DNA of 64,000 nucleotides from Ahaetulla prasina (taxonomy: Eukaryota; Chordata; Lepidosauria; Squamata; Colubridae). Position numbers and translations under genes: made by a program. Below are positions 44,661 to 56,591 of this stretch, piece by piece (the first letter of the stretch is position 1; each line of letters begins with the position of its first letter). The stretch is taken from positions 139,523,420 to 139,587,419 of the forward strand of contig NC_080540.1 in the NCBI RefSeq assembly GCF_028640845.1. The letters are read 5' to 3'. The notes under the pieces were generated by a model. The model made no database searches. It saw only the letters and a list, made by a program, of their open reading frames with translations, and was not told the DNA's origin.

Positions 44661-45195
44661 AGAATAGAATAGAATAGAATAGAATAGAATAGAATAGAAT
44701 AGAATAGAATAGAATAGAATAGAATAGAATAGAATAGAATTCTTTATTGGCCAAGTGTGATTGGACACACAAGGAATTTGTCTTGGTTCATATGCTCACA
44801 GTGTACATAAAAGAAAAGATACATTCATCAAGAATCATAAGGTACAACACTTAACGATAGTCATAGGGTACAAATAAGCAATCAGGAAATAATATCAATA
44901 TAAATTGTAAGGATACAAGCAACAAGGTTACAGTCATAAGTGGAAGGAGATGGGCGGTGGGAACGATGAGAAGATTAAAAGTAATGCAGACTTAGTAAAT
45001 AGTTTGATAGTGTTGAGGGAATTATTTGTGTAGCAGAGTGATGGCGTTTCGGAAGAAACTGTTCTTGTCTCTAGTTGTTCTGGTGTGCAGTGCTCTATAG
45101 CATCCTTTTGAGGGTAGAAGTTGAAACAGTTTATGTCCAGGATGTGAGGGGTCTATAAATATTTTCACAGCCCTCTTTTGACTTGTGCAGTATAC
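44661..45195 (-). mobile_element. CR1/L3-type LINE 3' end with (AGAAT)16
   Basis: The microsatellite AGAAT x16 (44661-44740) adjoins TCTTTATTGGCCAAGTGTGA and ACACAAGGAATTTGTCTTGG. On the minus strand a short ORF2 C-terminus is readable, DPSHPGHKLFQLLPS and TRTTRDKNSFFRNAI, ending with TAA at 45022-45024. This motif set is typical of a LINE C-terminus; the long 3' untranslated region and pentamer tail follow. Confidence 0.88.
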
Positions 45196-45199
45196 AGGT

Positions 45200-46110
45200 C
45201 AATAATAATGCAGCAAATAATAATAATAAATCCTGAAAACAAAAACATAATGGTCCATTATTACAAATCACGTCCAGGAAAGAAAAGATTGCAGAGAACA
45301 GAACAGAAGCTACCAGTTCAACAACAGTTTGTAATAGAAAATGAAGTATTCACATAAACAAAATTGGAAAAACTGCAAAGATCTACCCAGGGCAAAGAAA
45401 TAAAAGATTGCCAAAAGGTGCCAGAATGTAGAAGGAAACCAGGAGGAGACAGCAATAGCATAGCTATTGAATCTTTTTTCATTCTCAAACTAGGCACCAT
45501 GTCCTCTTCTTTCTCCGCAGAAAAGAACAAAGCCCTCTAACTAAAAAAGAAGATGAATTGAAACAAAGAATAACTGAGGATCTGGAATTGCACAAAACAA
45601 CAAAATAAGGTTGCATACATTGACACTTGTTCCAAAGAAACAGCTAGCACAAGTATTAAAAGATGCCAATACTGTAATATAAAATATAAGTACCAGCTCA
45701 CTGCAAGAAACAAACCAACTAATGTATAGCATGGCTGCAATTATAAGTGAATATTTGCAAAATCAGAAAAGAAGAAATCCTGCAATGATACCTTTAACAC
45801 CATCAAACTACAACATCTGCCTATCCCAGGACTCTGGAAAGGAGTTTATAGGTGGATATCCAGTGCAAAATCCAGTCTAAAATTCTGTCTGACTGTGTGA
45901 CCACATATAATAATATTCCGGTTTTAAAAAGAATTACTCTCCAGTCAACTGAATGCTTGCGAGTGCATTCAAAGTTCATTGCATAGAAACATTGGGCTAA
46001 TTTTCTGTCGATGCCATAGGCCACTGAGGATCTTCGTACATTTCAGTTTAACTCTTCCTTGGATGCTTAAATATTCTGGTTCTGGACACATATAGAACAT
46101 TATGTGGATC
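45200..46110. other. Uncharacterised, possibly old retroelement
   Basis: No domain recognised. A few plus-strand phrases (LPIPGLW.GVYRW) could be retroelement debris, but evidence is too thin to classify. Confidence 0.25.
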
Positions 46111-46114
46111 TACC

Positions 46115-47500
46115 AAAAATATTCTTTTTTTAAAAAAAAAAACAACCCATAACTTTATTAAGTTTAAAAAAGAGATAAAATACAAAATAATAACAATAAG
46201 GAAAACAGATTGGAAGAGAAGTGATCAAGGAAAAAAAGTTAAAAGTGATGAATTTTTTTTTAATGGAAAAATGAAATACCAAAAACCTGACTTCTGACTT
46301 TTTTCAATACAGATACAAACATATAATAAACCAATCTCTTGCTCTAAGATAAAAAAAAACACACAAAAACATAATATAAGAAATATACAAATGAAACAAT
46401 CAAATTAATACCACAATTATATATTAAAATAGCCTCTTCTAAGTTTAAACCTAAATATATACAAATACAAGATATGCATATCTAATAACAACAAAGATAC
46501 ATAATATTTCTATAATCATGTTAGGTCCAAAAGTGGTCACCAAATAGAAACAAAGCTAAATATTTTTTTGCTTTCATTAAAGTAGTCAGTTTTGCCATTT
46601 CTGGGTGAGTTCCATTAATTTTACGATCCTCTCTTCAGTCGTGGGAATTTCTGTATCTTATCACTTCTGTGCATACAAAAGTCTCACTGCTATTGTCATA
46701 TGTAGAAACAAAGTCCTATGTTTTCTTTCAATCTTCTTATCCATAGTACCTAAAAGAAAAGCTTCTGATTTTAATCATGCATCCATTTTTAATTCTTCTG
46801 AGTCAAACAGCATGCTTGGTCCCAATACTTCTTGGCAGTCTTACATGTCCATCAAAGATGATAAAAAGTACCTTCATATTGATTACATTTTCAACATTTG
46901 TTTGGTATTTTTTGCTTTATACATCTTGGACAATCTCTCAGGAGTCAAATACTAACGATACATCTTTTTATTAAAATATTCTTTCAAATTCAGTGAAAAT
47001 TTCAATCTGTTAATCCACATATTGGCCAAGCATAATACTGTATCCCAAGTTTTTTGCTCATCATACAGTCTTTAACTTGTACATCCTCCTGGTTCATTTT
47101 CAACAACAGTTTATATACCTTGGCAATAATATGTTCATCATTAGTACATAAATCCCTTTCAAAGTGTTTTCTTTAATCTACAAAAGCAAAATTATTTTTA
47201 CCCCATTTCTACCAGTTGTATATAGGAATACCATTGGCAAATAAGTTATTTTTCCAACTCTTGTTTTTAATCTAAGTTCTCTTTCAGTAAAGGTCAATAA
47301 ATCAGCATAGGTCAACCAAGTTTGTGTAACTGTCATTTCTTTTCTAAAAAAGGCTTCCTGGGATGACAGCCATAAAGGGATTTTAGGAGACAATCTTGCT
47401 TTATGTTCGTTCCAAACTCTCAATATAGCACATCTAACAAAATGATTTTTAAAATCTATATTAACTTTAACTTTGTCATTCTGTAGAGAGCTGCCAAAAA
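46115..47500 (-). mobile_element. Old L1 LINE fragment, antisense
   Basis: Minus-strand translation near 47178-47470 gives RCAILRVWNEHKARLSPKIP and LWLSSQEAFFRKEM, then LTYADLLTF, the C-terminal part of vertebrate L1 ORF2 beyond the reverse transcriptase. Downstream parts (46600-47170) are riddled with stops. A poly-A-like end in reverse lies at 46130-46145. Confidence 0.75.
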
Positions 47501-47990
47501 CATTCCTTAGTTCATACGTAGTTCTCTCAAAAGTTACTGGTTTTATGTATGATTTTTTTCTAATATTGATTACTATTTATTTATGCAAAGCATGTAGTTT
47601 CTTGAAGCACTTTATAAATAATAAATGCTATTATGTTTATCCATTTTTTCCAGATCAGTCTCCATATTTAAAAAAGTCATGCACAAATTAAAATGCAACT
47701 GAAAGAGTTGCATAAAAAATCAGGAGGATTAAACAAACAAATAGCACAGCCAAAGAATAACTAGCAACCATACTTTTTTTTAATCATAATCCCTTAAAGC
47801 TTTTTTTTTTTAAGAGTTCATTTTATCAAAAGATTCTGGCACTTTTTCTTATCAATTGGAAACTGTTGTTTTCTGTTTAAAAGATTAGTCCAAACTTTTG
47901 ATGTCATTGGTCAGAATTCCTTACCAAATTTCAGGATCTCAGATATTTTTTTAACAGCTCTTAAAGATTCTACTCTATTTAAAATTGGCT
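47501..47990. other. AT-rich, possibly more of the L1 remnant
   Basis: No clear domain. It lies directly upstream of the L1 coding remnant on the minus strand. Confidence 0.3.
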
Positions 47991-47996
47991 ACAGGG

Positions 47997-48167
47997 CAGT
48001 GGTGGGTTGCTACCGGTTCACCTCGGTTCGGCCGAACCAGTAGTGGCAGCTGCAGGAGGCTCTGCCCACTTGCCCGGATGCTTCTGTGCATGCACAGAAG
48101 TGTTGAGTGTGAGTGAGCATGTGCGCACAAGCAAAACGGTAGCAAATTAAATTGAAACCCACTACTG
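47997..48167. mobile_element. Non-autonomous hAT element, 171 bp
   Basis: Ends CAGTGGTGGGTTGCTACC and GAAACCCACTACTG; interior matches 37712-37884. TSD weak: CTACAGGG / GTCCAGGG (6 of 8). Confidence 0.82.
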
Positions 48168-48169
48168 GT

Positions 48170-48862
48170 CCAGGGTCCTACTCCTTCTTTCCAACGGTTC
48201 AGAACATGCCATAAATCTGTACAAAGTTGCCCAGTTTTCCAGAATAGGTTTATCTTTCTACCTGTATAAAATCTTTTAAAAGTTCAAGAGACATCGGGAG
48301 CCGTAGAGCATCTGGATCAGTAAAACTATATACTTAATAATATTCACATGTCACCCCAATCAGTCTTCCAGGCAACTTATAGTTACATACATTCAAATTC
48401 CGCAACCAATGAAAATAAATTTCAACAAAAACCATATAACCCCCAAATGCCTCCAAAAGATAAAAACAAACAAACCACCACCAATTAACCCAGGCATGAG
48501 GCTGAAGCTCTTGATATATCACCGTTTTTTTTAGTCGACAATGCCTCAATTAGTTCCCAAAAAAGTTAATTGAAAGGGGCCTGCGTGACCTTGGGTGGCA
48601 ATCCGATCCATAGGGCTGGAATAGCCATAAAGAAGACTGTTGTGGAATTCCTATTCCTGTAAGCTTACATGGGGAGGACAATCTTCAGCATACCTTCTTG
48701 ACTTAACATAAAGAATGCCCAGACTTTACACAAAGAAGATGATTCTGCAAGTGACAGGAATGTCAGCTATAAAAATCTTTATAGATGACGCACCTTGAAT
48801 TGCCAGGGCAGGTTCCAGAAAGGGGAACATTAGCCTTGTGGAACAGCTTTTACCTGTCATCC
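48170..48862. other. No feature recognised
   Basis: About 700 bp, possibly the continuation of the L1 remnant at its left end; no support beyond that. Confidence 0.3.
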
Positions 48863-48864
48863 AT

Positions 48865-49590
48865 TTTTATTTGTGGGCAACTGCATTTTGAAGAGCTACA
48901 GTTTTCTGTGTCATGTTAAGGACAGCCTCATGTAGAACAAGTTCTCCCCCCCACCCCCACCCCTTTCCTCCCATCCTTGGCACAGAAGGAAAATATACAT
49001 GGTCATCTTTCAGATTTGAAGAAGACATGCTGTTGTGCAATTCATTTGTGGACACGGAGGTGGGTCTGCAGTCCCAGTCCGGATGTGCAAAGTCTACTAC
49101 AATGGGGGCACTGAGAGTCCATTGTTGTCGTAACTGTGGGTGTTATTCTTTGATGCTGCTTATGGTTTTGTTTCATTTTTTTTGGTGGCAGGTCAAGCCA
49201 GTGGAAGCTTCACAACACAGAGATTACCAGCAGCTACAGCTTTGAATTCCCTTGGCTGGATGTCATAGTAGAGCTTCTTTCACAGCATTTTTGTAGAGGT
49301 TGCGTGGCCAATCTTGAGTCTTTTCCCAGACTCCAACAAATTATAGAGCAACTGGTGAAGCATGCTGTGGTCATACTTTCTGATGACATGTCCCAAATAT
49401 CTCATCTAAGCTCTGATACTGGGACTCAATGCTGGTTGACTCTATAAGATCCAAGACCTCCACCCTGGTGACTCAGTCCTGTCAATGAACGCCAAGGATG
49501 GAGCAGAGACACATGTGTGAAGTTTCTCCAGTTGTTTGATGTGTCTTCAGTACAAAGTTCAGGACAGGAGAGTCCCACTTTTACCAGCTT
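48865..49590 (-). mobile_element. Old non-LTR LINE C-terminus with C2H2-type finger
   Basis: On the minus strand, CPHCSRLCTSGLGLQTHLRVH then Lys and stop (49110 down to 49042), a C2H2 finger closing the protein. Upstream (49590 to 49120) are stop-broken pieces resembling the conserved tail of an endonuclease/reverse transcriptase LINE (THVSLLHPW, DSQCPHC). Clade not assigned. Confidence 0.6.
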
Positions 49591-49928
49591 TTAACTATTA
49601 TTTACTGCTGTCTGTTATTTGAGTTACTGGCCTATAAAGTATATATTTTATCCTAGTTACACCTAAGACTTTTTTTCTCCTACCCTACTATATAGAAATG
49701 TTTTAATTTACTAAGCAGTATAAAGCTTTAGCATAAATCTTTTCACCATTTTCTGTACATTACAAAGGACTGAAAAGCTTGCCCTTGATTTCACTGCCAA
49801 AATCAGGTGCCACTCTCAGATTCATACAGATGTATATTTCCAGATACCATTTGATGCAAGAAGAGGCATGTCGAGTTTACACTTGCAGGTAATCGTTACA
49901 GGTATCACAACGTGGCTTCCTTGCTTTC
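49591..49928. other. No feature recognised
   Basis: About 340 bp without supported features. Confidence 0.3.
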
Positions 49929-49936
49929 ACATAGAG

Positions 49937-50069
49937 CAGGGGGGTCAAACTGGTGGCCCGTGGGCCAGATGCATTCTGTGCAGGCCATGCCCACCCAACT
50001 CCGCGAATGAGAAAAATGTTGCAAAACATCACGTGATAGCAGTGTGAGGCGGTGAGTTTGACACCCACG
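49937..50069. mobile_element. Non-autonomous hAT element, 133 bp (first of tandem pair)
   Basis: Left TSD ACATAGAG at 49929-49936 and the same eight bases at 50070-50077. Ends CAGGGGGGTCAAACTGG and GAGTTTGACACCCACG. Subterminal GGCCCGTGGGCCAGATGC resembles GGCCCGCGGGCCACATCC at 3273 in the autonomous element. Confidence 0.9.
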
Positions 50070-50077
50070 ACATAGAG

Positions 50078-50436
50078 CAGGGGTGTCAAACTCAAGGCCT
50101 AGGGCCCGGATCTGCCCCACGGGGTGCTTAAATCTGGCTTGCAGGGCCAACCTGGAAACAGTGAAGGACCAGTCTGCAGTACCTCTGTCAGTGAAAACTT
50201 AGCTCAGGAGGGCCACAGGTGGGCCTCCTGAGCTCTGTTTTCACTGGCAGAGGGTTGCAGTAAGCTTGGGAGCTTAGGGGCCCGTTTTCGCTTGCAGAGC
50301 GCTTGGGCCACCACAAGTGCCCCTGACACAAGTGACGTTGAGCTGGCCACACCCACTCTGGCCACACCCACCGTGGCCCCCAAGGTCAAACACAACCCTG
50401 ATGCAGCCCTCAATGAAATTGAGTTTGACACCCATG
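50078..50436. mobile_element. Non-autonomous hAT element, 359 bp (second of tandem pair)
   Basis: Begins immediately after the shared ACATAGAG and ends before ACATACAG (50437-50444; 7 of 8). Ends CAGGGGTGTCAAACTCAAGG and ATTGAGTTTGACACCCATG. Interior has CCACACCCACTCTGG repeats. Confidence 0.9.
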
Positions 50437-50444
50437 ACATACAG

Positions 50445-52098
50445 TAGAGCGTAAGAATGGGGCGATAGAAAAAGGGCAATATTTATCCTGAAATAGTGTT
50501 CCATGCAAAAGTCTAATGGTTATATTGATTTTATATTGTAGACTGTGGAACCAATGCAAGATCCCCAGATAAACAGGGACCCAGATATAGACAACCCAAC
50601 CTCAGCTGAGAGCTTCCCAAGAATATAACCAGTCTGGAAGCCCTATCAGGTCAAAGCCACTTCTACGATACCTTTTCCTCTGGACCAATCATAGTACTGG
50701 AGCTAAACATGACAACATTCCCTTTCATCAGCGTTCCAAAGCAGATCTGTAATGTTAATCAGAAGAACCTTGATATTCTGTAGGAGTCTGAGCCTGGAAG
50801 CAGGCATTTAAAAAAAAAACACACCCTGGCTTTCAACTGCTTTCATTCTGCTTTGAGGTTAATAGAAGGCTAATTTGAAAGCATTCGGTTAATGAGAAAG
50901 CTAAAAATACACCTCCCTGTTCAGACCTTCCCTCTTGGTGCCTGTCATGGCAGCAACAGCTGCAAAGCATTTGTAAGTGGATGCATCATAATGCTTTTGG
51001 AAGAATAAGTGTTATAAATCACATGGGGGTAGTGGGGGGCAAAGCATCTGTTCCCCCATCAGTTCTAATAGTTCTCACATGCTGGAAATGCAAAGGGCCC
51101 ATTAGTGCTTTAACGGTTGCTGTAAAGTTGCTAGAAGGCATGCAGGGAATAGAGGCTATGTATACAAACATGGCAGAGAGCACGATAAGTTTCCTCCTCC
51201 AGTATCAAATCCAGATACGCAGAACATAAAGTGAGCCTCTCCTTCTGCATCAGCACCGTAGGCTCTTTGGTGTTTCAGATATGGAGGTTTAGAAAGGGCT
51301 TCAGAGCATGCAGGGTTCTCATCTGGCACAACGGTAACTTAAACCAAAGGTATATTTTACCAAGATCATACTGCAGCTGCAAAGGGTAGCCGGACAATTC
51401 TGAGAACAAAGTCAGCTGGTTTAAAGAGTCGCGGACAGGTGCAACCCTGGGCGTTCCACCTGCTCTAAAGCACCTTTTTTGTGTATGTCTACCTTCAAAT
51501 CTTACACATTTTACTGGTTTCATTCTCAGATTAATGGTTTGGTCCATTGGATGGGACGGTAAAGCACTGTATGGTGACTTAGCTCTGCATCTATTATAGC
51601 TCCTTGACTTTTACTCTGAGATTTATTGGAACAGCAGAGACATGCTATTCTGTTTAGTCCCTCATTCTGCAAATTCAGCCTCTTTCTCTAGTCCCTTGTC
51701 TCTCTAAATTGGACTTCGTTGCAACCTGTTTCTAAAGTGAAGTTTATGCTCAGTAATCAAGATTAGCGAGCAATTTTACGTTATAATTTAAATTATAAAA
51801 TTATAAATTATAAAATAAATTAAGTTCTAATTTTAAGTTCTAATTTAAGGGATTGTGGCCTCTTATGCAGGCTTTTAAAAATTGCATTTTTCCCAAGATG
51901 AAGTTATTAAGCTTAAAATAAAAGATTTTGGGTCACACAAGACAAAACTACCAAGACTGAGTGAATCTTCAGATAGGTAATTTGATTAAAGGAGACCCAA
52001 TCAATTTACCTCTTACAATACACTTTTTAGCAGAATGATGTGATGAAAACGGTGTCTTGAATCCCTTTGGAGACAGCAATAGTTCAGACATTGTTACA
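50445..52098. other. Long stretch without recognised features
   Basis: About 1.65 kb. A short AT palindromic run at 51780-51825 (AATTATAAAATTATAAATT) is the only local structure. Confidence 0.4.
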
Positions 52099-52099
52099 G

Positions 52100-52245
52100 A
52101 TTTTATTCATTTGTTTGTGCAATTGGTATAGCTGTCCTTCTCATAAACACGTCACTCTGGGTGGCTTACAACAAAGATAAAACAATAATACTTAAAATCA
52201 TCATCATCGTCGTCAAAAACATTAAAAACTTATAAAAACAAGAAG
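52100..52245 (-). mobile_element. L2-type 3' tail remnant, antisense
   Basis: GTCACTCTGGGTGGCTTACA then ACAAAGATAAAACAATAA is the reversed end of an older L2-like repeat, ending near an ATC-rich stretch (52198-52215). Confidence 0.5.
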
Positions 52246-52249
52246 CAAC

Positions 52250-53950
52250 GGGTGTTAATAATAGCAGAGCTATTCGTCAGCCTATGTGGACAAAGTTGAA
52301 GAATATGATTAGGTTTCTGATATTGGCAGGAATATTCAGTTATTGAGTTTTATCACCTCTGCAATCCCTGTCTATTAAAGTACCTGGAGCAGTATTGCTG
52401 TATTGTTTACATCTCATATCTTTAGGCAGATTCATTGGAAGGGAGAGGAAGACATATTCAGTTCTTCTGATTCTGTGAGCTAAACTATCTAAACTAAATA
52501 CTTGATGTTAGTGTAATATATTAACTCTATATTAAACAGTATATTTCCTTATACCGTAATAAATTGTAAAGGCCATTTGCTGGACAGTTGAAGATCGTAA
52601 TGCTTTCCATTTCACATTGCTATGATTTCTCTCTTAAAAGAGTAAAGGGGAAAGATTTCAAAAACTTTGCCATGAAACCCTTGAAATATCTGGTCAATAC
52701 ATTGCTAGGTTAATATCCTTTAAAGAATATATTCTTTATATCCCATTCTTGCTGGGGGCAGAGGGGAAACAGTGGCGGGTTTTCAATTTTTTTTACTACC
52801 CCTTAACTTGAATGGTCTCCACTGAAGGCTTTATATTTATCATGCTACCTAACATGATGGAAACTTGCTTACATTTCTCAAAGTGTGCCCATCTCTTCTT
52901 CTTCCAAATATGCAAAAACCCTATATCCACTGTCACCCATTAAATAAAACATTACCCTGATAGACTGGGACAGTGACAATAGTTTCAACTACTGTCCATT
53001 TTGGAGGAAGTCCCTGTTGGATGCCAAAACCATATGTAAAATATGATTTTACTGCCAGCCTACCTTCCCACACTTCCCAGCCTGATAGAACAAGAGATTC
53101 ATAACTCATTATAGATGGCTGAACTCTATCAAAAGAATAATCTGAGACTGTCATTATCACTCAGTTTCCATCCATTCTTGAGTCCTTGAAAGAATGAAAA
53201 AATGAGCAATTGATTTACCATTTACTTTTTATGTCAGGTGTTCCCTCCGTACCACATGTTCACAGGAACACGTCATAAATATGCCTTTCCTAATTCTCTC
53301 TCTTCTCATCTCCAGCCTCTGTCTTTGGCATATGCATATCATTTCTAATTTACTTCCATCGAGGGAATATCCTGTTTTATGACATAAAACTTTATAATGT
53401 GAAGCTAATGGTCCATGGACAGTAATACTGCTCCACTGGAAACGCAGTGAGGTACTTTAACTATTCTGAGATGTTGTGTGGCATACTTTGGTATCGACAC
53501 CTGCTGCCATTTGGGACCAGGTAAACAGGGATTGCAAAATAGCCATATTTTAATTTATCAGCCAAATTGGCTTCCTCATACCTATTTTGTATTTCATGTG
53601 AAGTTTACATTAATATAATCCTAGAATCTTTGTAGAGGGCAAGAGGGAAAACAATCTTGTCCTTTTCCAGAATGGATAATCAACTTTTGGAATATAGTTT
53701 ATATGCAAGAGCACTATTCTTTTCCAGCATTCTAAACCTAAGTGTCACTTGACTAAAATAATGGGTTGAGGGGTGAGGAAGTCTTGTTAGAAATGTTACT
53801 ATCTTGTTTTCCTTTCTATAAATGCTAAACAATTAGATAACTGATGTAGTATTCACATAGCTACCTGTCACATAAAAGACAGCTCAGGAATGGAACCAAA
53901 TCTTCTCCAGCCCACAGAGGAATAGGCCAGGCAGCTTTACTTCTATCTTT
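52250..53950. other. Mostly unannotated; one orphan hAT end
   Basis: A single terminus CAGTGGCGGGTTTTCAA with TTTTTTTTACTACC lies at 52770-52800, matching the CAGTGGTGGG hAT family, but no partner end is visible. Otherwise nothing recognised. Confidence 0.4.
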
Positions 53951-53967
53951 AAGAATTCTGATAGGCT

Positions 53968-54790
53968 TTGTTGTTAGTTGTGAAGTTGTGTCCGACCCAT
54001 CGTGACCCCATGGACAACGTTCCTCCAGGCCTTCCTGTCCTCTACCATCCTCTGGAGTCCATTTAAGCTCACACTGACTGCTTCAGTTACTCCATCCAGC
54101 CACCTTGTTCTCTGCTGTCCCCTTCTTCTTTTGCCCTCAATCTTTCCCAGCATTAGGCTCTTCTCCAGTGAGTCCTTCCTTCTCATTAGGTGGCCAGAGT
54201 ATTTGAGTTTCATCTTCAGAATCTGGCCTTCTAAAGAGCAGTCAGGGTTGATCTACTCTAGGACTGACTTGTTTGATCGCCTTGTAGTCCAAGGGACTCG
54301 CGGGAGTCTTCTCCAGCACCAGAGTTCAAAGGCCTCAATTCTTTGGCACTCAGCCTTTCTTATGGTCCAGTTTTCACAGCCATACATTGCAACTGGGAAA
54401 ACCATAGCTTTGACTATATGCACTTTGGTTGGCAGGGTGATGTCTCTGCTTTTTAGTACGCTGTCTAGATTTGCCATAGCTTTCCTTCCCAGGAGCAAGC
54501 ATCTTTTAATTTCTTGGCTGCAGTCCCTATCTGCAGTGATCTTGGAGCTCTTCCCCATCTATCTGCCAGGAATTGAGAGGGCCGGATGCCATGATCTTAG
54601 TTTTCTTAATGTTGAATTTCAAGCCAACTTTCGCACTCTCCTCCTTCACCCGTATCAAGAGGCTTTTTAGTTCCTCTTCGCTTTCTGTCATTAGAGTGGT
54701 ATCATCTGCATATCTGAGGTTGTTGATATTTCTCAACTTAATTCCAACTTTTGATTCATCTGATGGGCTAAGTTCATACAAACAGTGAGG
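53968..54790 (-). mobile_element. BovB (RTE) LINE 3' fragment
   Basis: Minus strand: NNLRYADDTTLMTESEEEL (reverse transcriptase motif C, ~54690-54745), LKFNIKKTKIM, a frameshift near 54545, then ENWTIRKAECQRIEAFELWC, RLPRVPWTTRRSNKSVLE, a second frame break near 54235, and LKYSGHLMRRKDSLEKS to the end. Related to 37208-37630 but longer at the 5' side. Confidence 0.92.
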
Positions 54791-54794
54791 CAAA

Positions 54795-55190
54795 TGTTTG
54801 GTTTGGCACCTTCAGGCACTGTGGTTTGTAAAAGTTTGTGGCTATGTTGTATGGACCAATCTAGTTTGGGATTATTCAAAGACCACAATGAAACAAACCA
54901 TAATTTTACATAATGTGTGAATCCTGTCATAAACTTCCTTGAGCCGGGGACAAGAGATGCTTTAAATAAAATAAATGTAATGTAATCATCTTCCTGTTCA
55001 AGAACTTGTTCAAGCAGATAAATATGGAGATAAATTCACAAAGTAGACACAAAATCAGGTTGATAGGTTTGTAGCACATTGATCTTGGGCTAAACATGGA
55101 GGCAACAACAAGATTTAGTTCTGTAGTCAATAAATAGGTAAGTATAAATAGTAGCCAAACCCAACAAAAGAAGTCCTCTGTGGAGTTTAC
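54795..55190. other. No feature recognised
   Basis: About 400 bp. A short AATAAAATAAATG run at 54964-54978 may be a LINE tail end. Confidence 0.3.
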
Positions 55191-55194
55191 TCCG

Positions 55195-55395
55195 CTAGTC
55201 ATTGCTGACTCTAGGGGGTGGAGCTCATCTGCATTTCAAGGCCATTGAGCCAGTGCTGTCCAAAGACATTTCTGCAAGCTAGGGTGAGGAGGGGAGCTCA
55301 CCCCATCACATGGAGCTTGGGTCTCGAACCCTGGTTGCTGGCTTTCCAGCTGACAAGCCAAATTATCTTAATTGCTGAGCCATCGCGCCACTCAA
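55195..55395 (-). mobile_element. Sauria SINE, antisense, diverged
   Basis: On the minus strand GGCGCGATGGCTCAGCAATTA (A-box) and GGGTTCGAGACCC (B-box), and the 3' block CCCCCTAGAGTCAGCAATGA. The middle is shortened. Confidence 0.8.
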
Positions 55396-55399
55396 GTAC

Positions 55400-56585
55400 A
55401 ACAAAACGTATACAAAAATCTTAGTCAAATGGTCCTGGTTAACTTGGGTAATGAGGAAACAACAGCAAATAGCAACATTGTTCCAGCTTGACTAGTCATC
55501 TTCATCTTCTGTACTATTATTATAGTACCACTACTAGTAGTAATAATTCTTAATGAGAGAACAAAACCAACCTAGACTCTAATATTATTAGGGATATGTA
55601 CATTTTAAAAATGATTCAGAAGAATTGCTTCAAACCTCAGGTGAGCACTTTAATTAACTGAAACATTAAAGAAGCATATTTTAAATACAACATTTAAGCC
55701 AATGGCATATTTATTGTAGGCTTTTGGGGAAGCCGGAAAAAAGAAGTGTATGCTTTCATCAATAGCAAACTCTACCTGTTTGAGATCCAGAGAAGAGTCT
55801 TAAATATTTATTTACTTGGTATGCAGAACAGCTTTTCAGGAACATAGACTTATTCCAGAGTAGAGTTCCCATCCCTAAGCACTTCTTTCCTTGCAATCAA
55901 GAACTGTCTCGGCTTCTGGCCCTGGATCCTCAGTTATCTGCTCTCTTAAGGACTTATTGGGACTCAATCTCTGGATCACACTTAAGTTATAGATCCTTCA
56001 GGCTCTATAATCTAGAGATTAACTTTGGTACAGCCTCCTTTGTAAGAATATGGATCATTGGGGCTATGCTTTGGATAAAGGATCTTTCAGAGGATTAAGC
56101 AGTAGTCAACAATAGGTTCATGTTTTTTTCAGGCAAAGGTTTTTTCAATGTCATGAGAGTTAGCTCTACAAAACTTTTATCTCTTAGGCTCCACTGGAGT
56201 GGACCACAATCCCATTTAGGATTTCCATCTACTCTTATTGGCCAACCAAGTATCCATTAAAGGCCCAACACCAATCCTGACATCTGTTCAGGGTTCCAAG
56301 TATCACCCCCAATGAAATAAACCTCCAAGCTTTGAGTTTCCTCAAAGTTACATTTTATTAGTGATGTCATATTGGCACATCTGGGAGAACCCGAATCTGA
56401 AAGTTTCCAGGTTTTCCCAACACAAAGGAAAGTTGAAGTCCATCATGCTGGCCTAGGATATTAACCAGTGTGCAATACTGAGTATCAGCAACATGAAGAA
56501 TCTGCTGAGCGACCCATCAAGTTTTCAAAGGAATGTAGGATGCTGTCTTATGCATTGACTAATTAAATTCAGTAGCTCCTCCTAA
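55400..56585. other. No feature recognised
   Basis: About 1.2 kb without supported features. Confidence 0.4.
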
Positions 56586-56591
56586 AGACTG

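Noticed and set aside
45200..46110. Degenerate retroelement coding region
   Set aside because: A few suggestive residues only; stops in all frames and no motif order.
54002..54670. 222-codon plus-strand frame
   Set aside because: Antisense shadow of the BovB fragment at 53968-54790.
53957..54769. Possible BovB target duplication TCTGATAGGCT / TCTGATGGGCT
   Set aside because: The right-hand match overlaps sequence that seems to be BovB coding (DESKVGIK), so it may be coincidental.
55435..55480. Further Penelope-like terminal sequence (ACTTGGGTAATGAGGAAAC)
   Set aside because: Only a short partial match, and no CTGATGA block nearby.
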